From: Owenia fusiformis
Lineage: Eukaryota > Annelida > Polychaeta > Sabellida > Oweniidae
Assembly (NCBI GenBank): GCA_903813345.2
Contig: CAIIXF020000008.1
Coordinates: 4,969,341 to 5,033,340 of the forward strand
Direction of reading: 5' to 3'
Length of the DNA: 64,000 bases
Below the pieces are notes generated by a model. The model made no database searches. It was not told the DNA's origin and saw nothing but the letters and a program-made list of their open reading frames with translations. Position 1 is the stretch's first letter. Every line of letters starts with the position of its first letter. Both the position numbers and the translations under genes were made by a program. Below, piece after piece: positions 35,910-46,616 of this stretch.

Positions 35910-38900
35910 ATTATATCTCTTTATTTCCCATTTAGCATGGAGTACAAAAATTTAAACATTTAACACAACAGTGAAAATTAACCAAAAACAACGACATAAA
36001 AACACATCTTAAAATTTAAGACAATAACAAAAAACACACAAAACAACAAGAACAATCCACATCTAAAATGTCAATGACAAGTAATAAAGTATATATTAAA
36101 AAATCACAAACAGTGGTGGAAAGTCACATTTCTAAAAAATATTTGCATCACTCTAAAATGGAGTGGTAAGATCAATATTTAAAAGTTCTACAACAGTACA
36201 CAAGAAAGGTAGGAGAATTGCCAAGACTTTTGAATTGTCTGTAAAATATAAGCTGGAGAGGCCTTTCACTGACACACAAAAGGGGTTTTCTCGAAAATCC
36301 TTTTTGAACGACTCTATCTTAAGCCCAATTCTGTTAAGGTTCAAGACATCGCTTAAGTTGTGTAGCATTTCATTGCGAGCATCTTCAGTTTTGGAACAAT
36401 CCAACAGTCCATGTGAAACCGAATCCGGAGTTAGCACGCCACAGTGCTCACACAGGTTTTCATCATTACTTAACGGGATTGTTAACAGTTTTGAGGCTAC
36501 GGTGGCAAACTTTAGCAGACCAGGGACGACCTTTGAGTGTTTCCAAAGTGGACACGGTTCTATTGAATCTTGTATTTGTCTCAGTCGACTAAAACTAACA
36601 TCATTAGAAGTTCTATCTTGCCATTCGGAGTTTTGTACTGAATTTATTGTATGTTTTACAATGTTTTTCCAAATTCTTTGTGGCGGAAAATACCCACTAG
36701 CTAAGTATTCGCGTAATGAATCTAGACTGTATTTATTTAATATTCTGTGAATATCAGGAATAAACCCCTTCTGGGAAGGGGACATCTCATTTAAATGTAG
36801 TCTGGTAAGAAACACACGTTTCGCCAAATGAGTGTGCTTCAGATGTATAAGGCGTCCTAAAAAGAGTAATTTTTTACTATCTATCATTGATTCAATGTTG
36901 TTTAGACCAAGCATTCCTAAGGTTAAGTCTGTTCTTGTCCATTTGGATTGATCTTGCAGCGTTTTAGCGATGAATCTGAGACCTTTCTCAAGCTGGAGTG
37001 TTTGTGTTTTTGTCATTTCATACCAAAGCTCGGCACCATATAAGGCTGTGGGAATACAAATGCATCGAGCGAGTTTAGCTCCTGTTAAGGGGTTTAGTCC
37101 ACGGGGGTGTACACCAACACCTACTAAACTGGCAAAACTCGAGCGTAAAGTTTGACACGCCTTGTTGACTTTAACTTCAGCAGAAAGTGTGGAGTTATAA
37201 AGGTTTCCCAAGTGTTTTACTTCGTCAACTTCTTGAAGACTTTGCCCGCCGGAAAAGTCCCAGTTTCTAATCTTCTTAAGTTTCAAATGTGTTTGTAAAG
37301 ATTCACCTAATGTCATGATTGTACTTTTTTCAAGGTTGAACTTAAATCTCCATTTGTTAGCATACTTCATGGTAATTTCAATAAGTGTTTGTAAATGACC
37401 TTTCGAGATGGCGATTAAAGTCAGGTCATCTGCAAGGGTCGGGCACCCCGTGCACAGACTTCCAATTGACGCCGCAAGTCCAGACTCCTCCAGTTGTAGG
37501 AGCAGTTCGTCTATGAAGACTAGATAGTACCAACCAGACAGCACGCCCCCTTGTCTTATTGATTGCTGTAGTTTAAACCACTCAGATGAGTACCCACTAA
37601 GTTGAATTTTAGCTCTCATGTTCTTAAAAAGATCGTAGAGGATTCTAAAGAGTTTTCCAGTGATACCTGCCCTGTACATCTTCCAGAAAAGCCCGTCATG
37701 CCACACGGTATCGAATGCACGTTTCGTGTCGATGCACGCTATGAAAACCTTGCTACCGAGTTCTAAATTGTTGTAAAGAGTCTCTGTAAAGTTGAAACTG
37801 CACGTTAAGCTACACAACTGTTCTTGGTAAGCATTTTGTTGGACACTTTTAAGGATAGGAAAACCTCTACGTATTTCGAACATTTGGATTCTACTTTTAA
37901 TGATTCTTTCCCATAATTTTTCAATAACCGGGAGTAAGGTTATATCCCTATAATTTTCAACACGAGAACGACGTTTTCCGCCCCCTTTGAATAATTTAGA
38001 AATAACGCCATCTTTGAAAACTGCTGGAGTGGACAGCGTTTCAGAAATCAGATTAAACAAAAAGGCCAGTACTTGGGACAGAACTTCTCCACCGTAAAGG
38101 AGATGTTCGTTTGTTAAACTGTCAACACCACCGGCTTTCTTGGTTTTTAAGCTTTTTATAACAGACTTTACTTCATATGCGGAAATTGGCTCGCCGAGTA
38201 TTGGGTCTTCCTTAACAACCGGGATTTGTAAAAAGGATCTTACTTCATCAGAGATTTCTTGCTTAAAATCATCATTGAATTCTGGATCGCACAATTCGGT
38301 AAATAACAATTCAGAGTAATCTTTAAACCGGTTCACGATTTCTTGTGGCTTACGCGTGAGAATTCCATCGACCTCGAGTTCTTGGCAAATAGGGACAGAA
38401 CGTTTTCGCCTCCGCTTCATAATTGCCCACATAAGTTTCTGATTAAACTCATCAGCCGTGTCTATTTCGGCGTAAACGGATTCGATCCACTCATCTTGCT
38501 GTTTACGCTGCTCTTTCCTGAACTTGGATTTGGCAGACTTATACATGGCAAAAGATTCGAATGTCATACCCCTTGGACGTCCATCGCGTAACCATCTGGC
38601 ACGGGCGACTTTCTGGTCTTTGTGAATACGTTTTAATTCAGAGTTCCAATAGGGCTTAAGATAGGGTACAAATTTTTTAACAGGAATGTGTTTATCTGAA
38701 GCATTTTTCAATGTACGTGTAATGTCGTCATTTAGCTGTGATGTGTCAGTGTAAAGGCCTCTCTGTGTTTTCTCAAGAACTCCCTGCAACGATAAAGATA
38801 CACAGTTAGAGTAGCCATTTACTATCTGCTCGTATTTTAATTTATTCCAAGCTAAAGCTGGCTTAGTAAGCAATTTATCCACCACATAAATGTCAATGTT

Positions 38901-39366
38901 AAATGATGCAAATATACATAAATGATCAGAACAAAGTTCACAGTCACCAGCAATAATTTGGCAAAATTCCACCATATCAAGTTTGGCATTATCAATACAT
39001 ATGTGATCAATTAAAGAGGGTGGACTTTTATTTCTAGGTAAACATGAAAATGAAGGCCCAGTACAACTATCTAAAGTAGTCAAAGAGCATAACCCGTTTT
39101 GATTGAGCATGTTATTTAGCATTCTACTTTGAGTATTGAGATCTTTTTTCAGCCATCTTGGACCGTTAACGTGGGCATTCATATCGCCTAGTACCACCAC
39201 AGTACCTAACGTGGAGAAATATGTTATGCAGTCTGATAATTGGTCTAGGTGTTCCCTGAAAAAGGTTGAAGGATAATTAGCAGATGGCAAATACACACTA
39301 AAAATGTACAAGGAAGCGTTATCATTTAATTTTAAATGATAACGCTTCCTTGTACATTCCTTGTAC
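35910..39366 (-). mobile_element. 5'-truncated non-LTR retrotransposon (LINE)
   Basis: A minus-strand LINE inserted into family-5 copy A. It comprises the ORF2-type frame (36153-39368) and about 240 bp of A-rich 3' UTR ending in an AATAAAGAGATATAATAA-like tail. The 5' end is truncated within the endonuclease domain and carries a perfect 27-bp foldback. It is flanked by a 276/281-bp direct duplication instead of the usual short target duplication. Copy B shows the unoccupied site. Confidence 0.95.
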
Positions 39367-39368
39367 AT
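36153..39368 (-). CDS. LINE ORF2-type protein: endonuclease (partial), reverse transcriptase
   Basis: This is a 1071-codon open frame. Residues ~14-155 are the C-terminal part of an apurinic-type endonuclease: GDMNAHV (61-67), SLIDH (118-122), SDHL (147-150); the N-terminal catalytic Asn and Glu motifs are missing. The reverse transcriptase spans about 400-680: SLKTKKAGGVDSLTNEHL (406-423), DTKRAFDTVWH (547-557), RQGGVLSG (605-612) and the catalytic LADD (645-648). A CCHC-like CX2C-X9-H-X4-C lies at 973-991. The first ~13 residues come from the foldback, so the annotated ATG is not the native start. The domain order fits the Jockey/CR1 group of LINEs; the clade is not resolved. The frame has no stops, so the copy is recent, but it cannot be a full-length active element. 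Confidence 0.93.
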   Translation of the reverse strand: MYKECTRKRYHLKLNDNASLYIFSVYLPSANYPSTFFREHLDQLSDCITYFSTLGTVVVLGDMNAHVNGPRWLKKDLNTQSRMLNNMLNQNGLCSLTTLDSCTGPSFSCLPRNKSPPSLIDHICIDNAKLDMVEFCQIIAGDCELCSDHLCIFASFNIDIYVVDKLLTKPALAWNKLKYEQIVNGYSNCVSLSLQGVLEKTQRGLYTDTSQLNDDITRTLKNASDKHIPVKKFVPYLKPYWNSELKRIHKDQKVARARWLRDGRPRGMTFESFAMYKSAKSKFRKEQRKQQDEWIESVYAEIDTADEFNQKLMWAIMKRRRKRSVPICQELEVDGILTRKPQEIVNRFKDYSELLFTELCDPEFNDDFKQEISDEVRSFLQIPVVKEDPILGEPISAYEVKSVIKSLKTKKAGGVDSLTNEHLLYGGEVLSQVLAFLFNLISETLSTPAVFKDGVISKLFKGGGKRRSRVENYRDITLLPVIEKLWERIIKSRIQMFEIRRGFPILKSVQQNAYQEQLCSLTCSFNFTETLYNNLELGSKVFIACIDTKRAFDTVWHDGLFWKMYRAGITGKLFRILYDLFKNMRAKIQLSGYSSEWFKLQQSIRQGGVLSGWYYLVFIDELLLQLEESGLAASIGSLCTGCPTLADDLTLIAISKGHLQTLIEITMKYANKWRFKFNLEKSTIMTLGESLQTHLKLKKIRNWDFSGGQSLQEVDEVKHLGNLYNSTLSAEVKVNKACQTLRSSFASLVGVGVHPRGLNPLTGAKLARCICIPTALYGAELWYEMTKTQTLQLEKGLRFIAKTLQDQSKWTRTDLTLGMLGLNNIESMIDSKKLLFLGRLIHLKHTHLAKRVFLTRLHLNEMSPSQKGFIPDIHRILNKYSLDSLREYLASGYFPPQRIWKNIVKHTINSVQNSEWQDRTSNDVSFSRLRQIQDSIEPCPLWKHSKVVPGLLKFATVASKLLTIPLSNDENLCEHCGVLTPDSVSHGLLDCSKTEDARNEMLHNLSDVLNLNRIGLKIESFKKDFRENPFCVSVKGLSSLYFTDNSKVLAILLPFLCTVVELLNIDLTTPF
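39303..39358. repeat. Perfect 27-bp foldback at the LINE 5' end
   Basis: Positions 39303-39329 and 39332-39358 are exact inverted repeats with a 2-base loop; the core is GGAAGCGTTATC. The TGTACAAGGA-type sequence is duplicated once more at the junction (39357-39368). This fits snap-back or template switching at the end of reverse transcription. Confidence 0.95.
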
Positions 39369-39647
39369 GGTTTTATTGGAATCATGCTCGTAGCCAGTTT
39401 TTGGTAAGGGGGGGGGGGGGGGTAGCTCGAACCGATAATAACAATGACAATGATATATGATATATATGTGCTCTGTAGAGTATCAATAATTAATATATTT
39501 ATGACGTTGGCTACAGTCGTGGCAGATTTGCAAAGTCAAATCGGTCTTTACTCCATTTTAGAGAGCCACTTGCTCCTGATTTCAGCGGGACCTCCTCATG
39601 TTTTCAGCGGGGCCTCCTCATGTTTTCAGCGGGATCTTTAGTTTATT
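39367..39647. repeat. 276-bp direct duplication flanking the LINE, second copy
   Basis: Second copy of 35634-35909, identical apart from five extra G in the G-run. It continues into GCTCATGGTAGAAGCGGGGC, which is the sequence that follows this segment in copy B. The insertion point is therefore after TAGTTTATT. Confidence 0.93.
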
Positions 39648-40447
39648 GCTCATGGTAGAAGCGGGGCCTCAAGGGATATGCTCAAATTGAAATATATATT
39701 TTTTTGTGAAACTTTAGGAAGTGAAACTCACAATACCTTCATTTCATATTACTATGACCATTTCAACTGAAGGGCTATAAAATATAGAAATATATAGATA
39801 AAGATTCAAGATGATACATTCTCTCTCCAATTATCGAATAACAAAACTCAGAACATCAGCTCGTGATCCTTTTTTGCAGAAGTTGCTTTTTAGTATCAAT
39901 ACCATGTAATAATTGAGTAAAATTAAATGAAAACGATTTTTACAACATACAATTTAAGTAAACAAAAGCTAACCCTTCTTTTCTTTTAATTGCTCGCGAT
40001 TTCAGCGGGTATTTGCTCGCGACTTCTAAATCATAGCGGGGCTTTAGATACTACCCGTGTATTTGACAGCTTCACAGGCAACAGTACCGTAAAATTACAT
40101 ACAGTTGTGTATCTCCAACAGTATGTTATGGTACTGTTTGGGCTATGGTACTGTATGGTATGGTAATATATGGTACCAGACTAAAATAGTATTGTACAGT
40201 ACCATGGACACTGTACACCACCATAATAGAATGGCACTGTACGGTACTATTAATGTACCATGAGTGCAGATTGGTGGTGTTTATCAAGCCATTTGATATC
40301 ACAGAATCAAGACTCCTATGCATATCATCAGGACTTCCAGCACTTACTCAAGTCAAAAAATCCACCCAGTGTTAGGAGCTATTGCTTCTTAAGAATTTGT
40401 TAAATGCCCGTATTAGGATCAATACTAAATCATTTGATGCGCCCAAA

Positions 40448-40708
40448 TCAAGATGAAGAAACACCATTCAGTTTGTAATAAAAACTCATGGAGAGCCATG
40501 GAATCATGGAAAGTCCATGAGGACAGAGTCTATGGTGCTTAGCAAAAAGCAAATTGCAGTTATCCAGGGAGAAGGGTGTGTCACAACTTACAAAACAGTG
40601 AAAGTGTTTGTGGCAACATGTCCTTTTACCAAGTAGCCTTTCCAAATACATTTCGTCAACTGGCTGATGTTCCATTCTCTGGTGTTTCAAAGTACAGTGA
40701 TATATCAA
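40448..40708 (-). pseudogene. Cys/His-rich frame in element X
   Basis: An 86-codon minus-strand frame including KRTCCHKHFHCFVSC and FAKHHRLCPH. It is disrupted in X copy 2. Cys/His spacing does not fit a named zinc finger with confidence. It could be a remnant of the X-encoded protein. Confidence 0.25.
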
Positions 40709-40851
40709 TCATGTTCTGATATGTAACTCAGTATTGGACAGTCTTTCCAAACTTTCCATTCTTCATGTCATTCTTAAATGTTTGGTACTTTGTGATAACT
40801 CATTGTTTTCAATATCAACTAAGGCTTTAGTTGAAGTAGCAGTAATATAAG

Positions 40852-40988
40852 TTATTGAATGATTTGAAATGCGATACAGTATATATTCTGCTCGAGAAAT
40901 TCTGTGTTGGAAAGAGACAAAGTCGAGTGCCAATACATAATATTGAGAGCAGAATATATCCTGTATTGCACCTCAAATCATTCTATAA
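40852..40988. repeat. 137-bp hairpin inside element X (copy 1)
   Basis: The ends read TTATTGAATGATTTGAAATG and its diverged complement CAAATCATTCTATAA. The inner arms share ACAG-ATATATTCTGCTC. An identically sized hairpin lies at 54198-54334 in X copy 2, so it predates the duplication of X. Confidence 0.75.
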
Positions 40989-41051
40989 CGTTTTTATTGT
41001 GTGGTCTTAGGCCAATACATTTTACTCAGAAGGTAATTCCTATGAAATATT

Positions 41052-41142
41052 CTGTATTGCTACTGAGATTGTCCCCTCCGTCCCAATATTTTCTGTATTG
41101 CTAAGGAGATGATCAATAAGGACAATCTCAGTAGCAATACAG
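41052..41142. repeat. Perfect 23-bp stem conserved in element X
   Basis: CTGTATTGCTACTGAGATTG (starting 41052) and its complement (ending 41142) form 23-bp perfect arms around a 45-base loop. Copy 2 keeps both arms perfect (54398-54420 and 54457-54479) although its loop has an indel. Confidence 0.85.
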
Positions 41143-41183
41143 ATTGGTACAGAACAAGAACTGACCAATCAGAGGGCTTCATT

Positions 41184-41441
41184 TTACAGATCATGCGATA
41201 AGTAAGCTGAATACTCTCCAGATTCATGGAATTTTGAAATCAACAAGGATTCCAATTCCTCATTCCTGACTTTATGAACTCTGAAGGCCTTGTTGAAGTG
41301 TTTTCCACTACCATCAATTGAACTGCAAATATCTAAGATTCTATAACCCTTATTCTCATATATTTTCCCACAGCACAAAAGGGTATGGAATGTCCCCAAT
41401 CTAATGAAAGCATTGCAGTGAAACATTAAAGGATCGGGCAA
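41184..41441 (-). pseudogene. Possible protein remnant of element X (86 codons)
   Basis: The frame reads MPDPLMFHCNAFIRLGTFHT at the start and ends in YLSHDL. The homologous part of copy 2 (54540-54800) has an insertion and frameshifts. No family was recognised. Confidence 0.3.
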
Positions 41442-42538
41442 TATTATAGACCTTCTTTTCTGCCGCTAAATCAAAGTTTGTTAATGTCACCTATTATTAT
41501 AATATCATCAAAAAATTTATTTGTGAATGACATCCTATCATTATTTCAGTTTTAATATATAAAGGACACAGTTCCTAAACCTTAAAACAATGGTATTTTG
41601 CAGCATAATTTACTAGGATATGATTCTTCATAAACTAGCCCCCCCCCCACCCAATCTACATAAATTCACAACAATCAAATCCTGTTTCTATAGAACCATC
41701 ATCACCAAGAATTATTTCAAATTACTGATGACATATACATTTATTCTGTCTGATAAATTGGTGGTTATTTGCTGCATTGTTGTAAAGTTATTAATCATTT
41801 CCAATGTATCCCCTACTTTTGTCCTGCGGGAGGGGTGGTGGAGGAGGGGGAGGGGTTACAAATATTGAGGAGGGATAGAAAAGTCATAGAAAATGTTAAC
41901 TGATACAAGAATCATACCTTCTGTTGAAATTGTGATAATACTGGCTATACAATTGAAGTTATCTACTGTTAAGTAGGCTTGATCATTCAGTTAAATGCCA
42001 CGCCCACTTTTGATTACTTAGAGGGGGTGGGTCATAGAAAAAATTTTAAAAAATATTTCTAATTGAGACTCAATCATCATTCCAATTTTAATGCATGCAG
42101 GACATATATATGCAATTTTCTGAACCTTAAAACAATGCTATTTTTGCAGCATAACTGGCTAGCATAGGATTTTTTCGTTAACTAGCCCGCCCAAAATAGA
42201 CACAAATTAGCAAATGTTGACAATCAAATTCTGTTTCCATAGCAACCATCATACCTATAGTCACCAATTTTTTACCAGTTATTAATGACATATATGTGTA
42301 TATATTCTGAAAAAATTGTGGTTATTCATAATGTTTTTGTAAAGTTATTAATTATTTTCTATGTACCCCCTACTTTTGTCATGCGGGGGGTATAAATATT
42401 GATTTTTTCCTAAACGCTGTAAAATTTTGCTTAATTATTGCCAAATTGTGGTGAGAATTACAAATTAGGATGTAACTAACATGGTCTCCAAAATTCTACC
42501 TCCATACCGCAATTTAAGGGCTAGCCCATAACCTATAA

Positions 42539-44809
42539 TTTCTTCGACGATTTTCCATGTTTTTTTACCTCTCAGATTGGCCAGTTTCCATGGTTTATGC
42601 CCAAGCCGAAATTGGCAGTGCTGATGCCTACCCAAGTTGAGAGTGAACCCCCCGGAACTAATGTCTTGATTCGTAGACTTTGAATACGGGCTACTGCCCT
42701 GAATACAGTTTTGAACAAAATACTCAATCGGAGCAAATGTGACTGAGGCATAACGATACAAACGAGTTTCGCTCTTACCTTTTTTTGCGGTCCTTCCGCT
42801 TTGGATGCTGTGCTTGTTATCTGGCAATTCTGTTATGCGTAAAAGCATTTTGTTTTTTTTGTGACTCATGGGGAATTATTGATTTATTTGGCAACCTGTG
42901 ATAACTACATGATAAATCACAGGCCTACTCAAACACATTAGATAAAGTTTGTACTGACACCATTTTTATGTCACCACCAGAAGTGGTGATATATTGTTAA
43001 ATTATAGTTAAATTATAGTATCCAACTTTTTTGTGGATGGCGTTCGGCGGGTGGTGGTCGGCATTCGGAGTCTGTAACAAATGGCAGGTTTTGACATTTT
43101 GCATGTTAATACCATGTTTCTATTTTGTTATCATTATTATTGATAAATCATGATGATGATGTCACCACAGTTCAAAGAGTGACACGTACTGCAAAAGTAC
43201 AAAAACGAACACACAAAGCGGTTTAAAGGTTCTTAAAAATGATTTATTCTTAAAACTATTTCTATCTCAAAAATGCTTGTAAAAACATTGACAGCTGAAG
43301 AGGGTGGAATACTTGACATATCTATGCAAATGTTAAATTAATACATTTGAAAGTGAAGCTTCCTCATCTCTACCAACAACATCCTCCTACGCAGGTGTCC
43401 AGAATCCGTACCTCCTTCTTCCCCCTGCTATAACCAATTTGGAAGCGCCCGATTTAACTGAATCACGTGATCTAATTATGCGCAATGACTTACACATGAT
43501 TTCTGTCGCAGTGTTGCGACAGCCAATCAGATCGCGAGTTCTTAATCGGGGAAATGCTAACTGCTTATCGCAGGGGGTAAAAAGAAATAATATATTCTGG
43601 ATTTTGAAGCCCTGTGATCGGAGGATGTACCAACAAGTATTTCCATTTATTCGACTTTGCTCTTTCTAAATTCTGATGATTATCTGATGATGCCATGGAT
43701 ATACAATTAAAAGCAAGGCATAATTTTACCTGTTTCTTTCCCTCGAAATAAACTCACATGTGTTTGTTTACAGGTTTAGTCAAAGGCACTAACAAGACCA
43801 GTGGATATATTCATGGGCATAGCCAAGCATGATGCACGAGGCATGCGAAACAACTGCATCACCAAAATTGTACAGCTCTTTTTAATTCAGAAGTTTCTTC
43901 TATAGAATTTGCAAAAAACTGTAAATCAATTTTGTCTCGCCTATTTATATTTGCTTCGTCTATCTTTATATTTGTATTAATTGATAAAAATATGAAGTAA
44001 CTTAACTTAATCTGTATACGACTGCCATTGTCTTAAGTTAAAAATTCATCCATAGCTGACCAGAGACTATCAGGTTAAGTCAATCAAGTCTCTAGACTTT
44101 AAGTGAAGCGTAATGTTCTGTCTTTGTGTCTCAGAGTTGCATTCATCCATTTGTAGATGTCAGGCTCTGGTGTGATCAGATTGTCTTCTTGACTCCGAAT
44201 TCCTATATCTACTTCCTTTAATCGTTTATTGTTTTGTCCTTTTGAGATGTTAAGTATCCAATCAGAACTAATCGATATAAAATTAATGTTAAGTGTGTTT
44301 CCCAAGTGTGCACAGTGGGCTTTAAAGAATCTATTGATAAAGCATATTTCGTGGACTTCACCTCGAAGTAAACTGTTGTCTGTTTACTTAAATATAAATA
44401 GGTACTTATACTATTAACCCAATATACTAGTTTAAAGGAAGAATCTGATCTATAGGGGGTGACAATATTATAAGCAACATGTATAATTGACCTACTAATC
44501 TATTCCTTACAATATCAAATACAATATCTCCCAAAAGATTCACAATATGTTATAAATTGGTGAAGTTATTAATGATTCAAAGTGCAAAAATGAGTGAAAA
44601 TGTTTAAATTCTCCCATAAATAAGAATGGTAACCATTCTTATAGAAAAATATTACATTAATGTAAAAATCTTTGGTTTTCCTGGAATAAAGTATGCACTT
44701 TTGTGATTTTTAGAAAATAGATATTCTAAAATTGAAACAATTTATTGTTTAGCCTGCTCGCTATATCTGATTCTCTCTGTAATGGGTCTAAGCTAAACAT
44801 TATGTAGTC
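42539..44809. other. Unannotated stretch with small repeat fragments
   Basis: 42710-42751 holds a half copy of the ATGCCGTGGTCAC hairpin element (AATCGGAGCAAATGTGACTG). 42970-43100 contains a CACCACCAGAAGTGGTG hairpin and GGCGTTCGGCGGGTGG tail of a dispersed repeat type also hinted near 6790 and 48010. 43422-43576 is bounded by CCCCCTGCTATAA and its complement-like TTATCGCAGGGGG. No gene was seen. Confidence 0.45.
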
Positions 44810-45291
44810 AATAGCACTGGGGATGAACTGGAAACGAGGGAGGTTTTGCCTCGTATCAAAATGGCGGCGCGTGAAAAAATTTCATTCGATAAGATTTTTG
44901 TTTTTTACAATTTTCGTGCTTTTATCCTTCAAATTAAAACTTAATATTTGGCAAGTAAATAGTTTATAAGTTCCGGTTTTATAATATGATTGCAAATTAG
45001 AAATCAATACAGACATTGCTGAGATATTTACATTTCAATTCTCTCACTTAGGAAACGAGGCACCTGTCTACATTTTGTAACAATGAAACGAGGCAATGTT
45101 TGACTTGCAACGAGGCAACTATTCTTTCTGTGATAGTGTCTACATTTAATGATCTTATTTCCACCGTTCTGGTCACATACGACCGGTTACGTTTTACACG
45201 ATATACATGATTATGTGTAAGAGTTAAAAAGAATAACCATATTCTACATAAAGCGCTACACTGGTCATTTATCTTATCAGAGCAAGACAAC

Positions 45292-45324
45292 ATGGATGAA
45301 TCCGACGTACAAGACATAAACCAA
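45292..45324 (+). other. Exon-like start with consensus donor inside family 6
   Basis: ATGGATGAATCCGACGTACA begins an 11-codon stretch (MDESDVQDINQ) in a good start context (CAACATGG). It ends at CCAA|GTGAGT, a near-consensus donor. No acceptor or downstream exon was identified with confidence. It may be the first exon of a lost element gene. Confidence 0.35.
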
Positions 45325-45475
45325 GTGAGTGACAGAGTGTCTATTTTATATAGGAATATTGATCTAATCTAAGCTTACATTCCGTGGTTGAATTCAAATG
45401 TGGGCCATGCGTATTACAGGGTTGTGTAGCCAGCTTTTGATTGGGTGGGGGGTGGGCGGTGTTCTGGCGGGGGTC

Positions 45476-45612
45476 AACCCAGTTGTCCGAAACCCAGTTG
45501 TCCGAAACCCAGTTCTCCGAAACCCAGTTGTCCGAAACCCAGTTGTCCGAAACCCAGTTCTCCGAAACCCAGTTTTCCGAAACCCAGTTGTCCGAAACCC
45601 AGTTCTCCGAAA
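45476..45612. repeat. Tandem array of AGTTGTCCGAAACCC (15 bp, nine units)
   Basis: Nine head-to-tail units start at 45481 every 15 bp, with AGTTCTCC and AGTTTTCC variants. Open frames on both strands across it are by-products. The inverted partner is at 46617-46713. There are no spacers. Confidence 0.95.
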
Positions 45613-46616
45613 ATTAGAGGGTCTTATTTGAAAAATACATTTTTTAAACGAATCTCGTTGTCGCAACCTCTGCGAATCACAACATAACATTGGAATAACG
45701 TTGACATCATTGCAAAATTAGGCTAAATATGCTAAGTCAAGACGTTAATTGTTTAATGTTTAGCCTACGAAAGTTCATATATAGGTGATATAGATGTTCA
45801 AACAAACAAAGTTAAATTATGTTATTCTCATTGTAAAATGGCGTTTACACAACATACATAGATAGGGGTCTACAATTTTTAAACCAATTTTCTTTATGGC
45901 CCATGGGCCTTTTTTGAGAGGGAACAACATTTTTCCAATGGGTGATGAGCGTTCATAAAAAGAAAAATAGCTTTCCCAAGCCAGTGGGCATTTATTTAGT
46001 AAAGTTGACATGTACATCTTTTGAAACCAAAACTTATTCTTCATTTACGTACTCTGTTCGAGAAATAGAGATTAAATTAAAAGGATGAAGTGAGTACATG
46101 GCGAAAATGAAACTTCTTGCGAATGGGAGAACATCCATTTTGATACGAGGACAGCCTGCCTTCGTTTCCAGTTGATCCCAAGTGATTAAGTTAAGAATGT
46201 TTTGTTCTTTTACGATTTGATAAAATACAGAGACTAAGAAATTAAATGCGATGAAGTATTTTGACAACGTAATATGTATACTGTTTTATTCTTAAAGTAC
46301 TATATGCGTAAACTTATTTTATCTGTTTCAAAATGATTCATTTTATTTTGCCTATATAAAAGAGATTGAAGAAGATAAGATAAACTGTTCCGTAATATAT
46401 ATTGTGTTTTGATAACCTTTTTTTAAAATCACAATGTAAAATAAATCCCCCGTTCCTGCCATTCTGGTAACGCGTGCAATGGATGCAATTCAAAGTGAGA
46501 GAGAGAGATCTATGAACATCAGAATGCGTCCATGCCATTAATTTGGCCAAATACATGGCATGAAACTGGCCTAAGCTTAGTACGTCTCCCCTTTCTCTTG
46601 TAAATTATGACTATAT

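Larger units (their letters stand above)
33489..40059. mobile_element. CAC-ended element, family 5, copy A (contains a LINE)
   Basis: Ends read CACGGGTTGTATCCAAAGCC (left) and CACGGGTAGTATCTAAAGCC (right, complement), imperfect inverted repeats of about 70 bp. TATTT duplicates on both sides (33484-33488 and 40060-40064). X copy 2 has the empty site, GTCCATTTGACAGC, near 53618. Without the LINE and its flanking duplication the element is ~2.83 kb, like copy B at 56995-59839. Subterminal GCTGAAA/TTTCAGCGGG motifs cluster at both ends (33500-33560, 33897-33965, 39575-39670 and 39995-40040). A dense palindromic array fills the centre. Conserved splice-like signals exist, but no transposase is visible. 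Confidence 0.93.
31233..42535. mobile_element. Element X, copy 1, interrupted by nested insertions
   Basis: Ends read TAGGTGATGGGCTAGCTC (left) and TAGGTTATGGGCTAGCCC (right, complement), with the 3-bp duplication TAA on both sides (31230-31232 and 42536-42538). Inverted arms of about 1 kb contain diverged tandem modules of ~530 bp sharing ACAAAAGTAGGGG, GTCCTGCATGCATTAAAA and GGGCGTGGCATTTAA. Without the nested insertions (31800-32222 and 33489-40059) the element is about 4.3-4.7 kb, matching copy 2 at 51458-55892. Short minus-strand frames in the centre (41184-41441, 40448-40708 and 32989-33324) may be remnants of its protein, but no domain was recognised. Inverted rather than direct ends rule out an LTR retrotransposon. 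Confidence 0.9.

Noticed and set aside
31233-42535. LTR retrotransposon interpretation of element X
   Set aside because: The long terminal repeats are inverted, not direct, and no TG...CA ends or gag/pol were seen.
42465-42869. 134-codon minus-strand frame
   Set aside because: Runs through the end of element X and a half copy of a hairpin element, so it is not a single gene.
45394-45690. Repetitive frames across 45394-45690 and 46519-46828 (RTTGF or NPVV type)
   Set aside because: Translations of the 15-bp tandem array in different frames; not genes.
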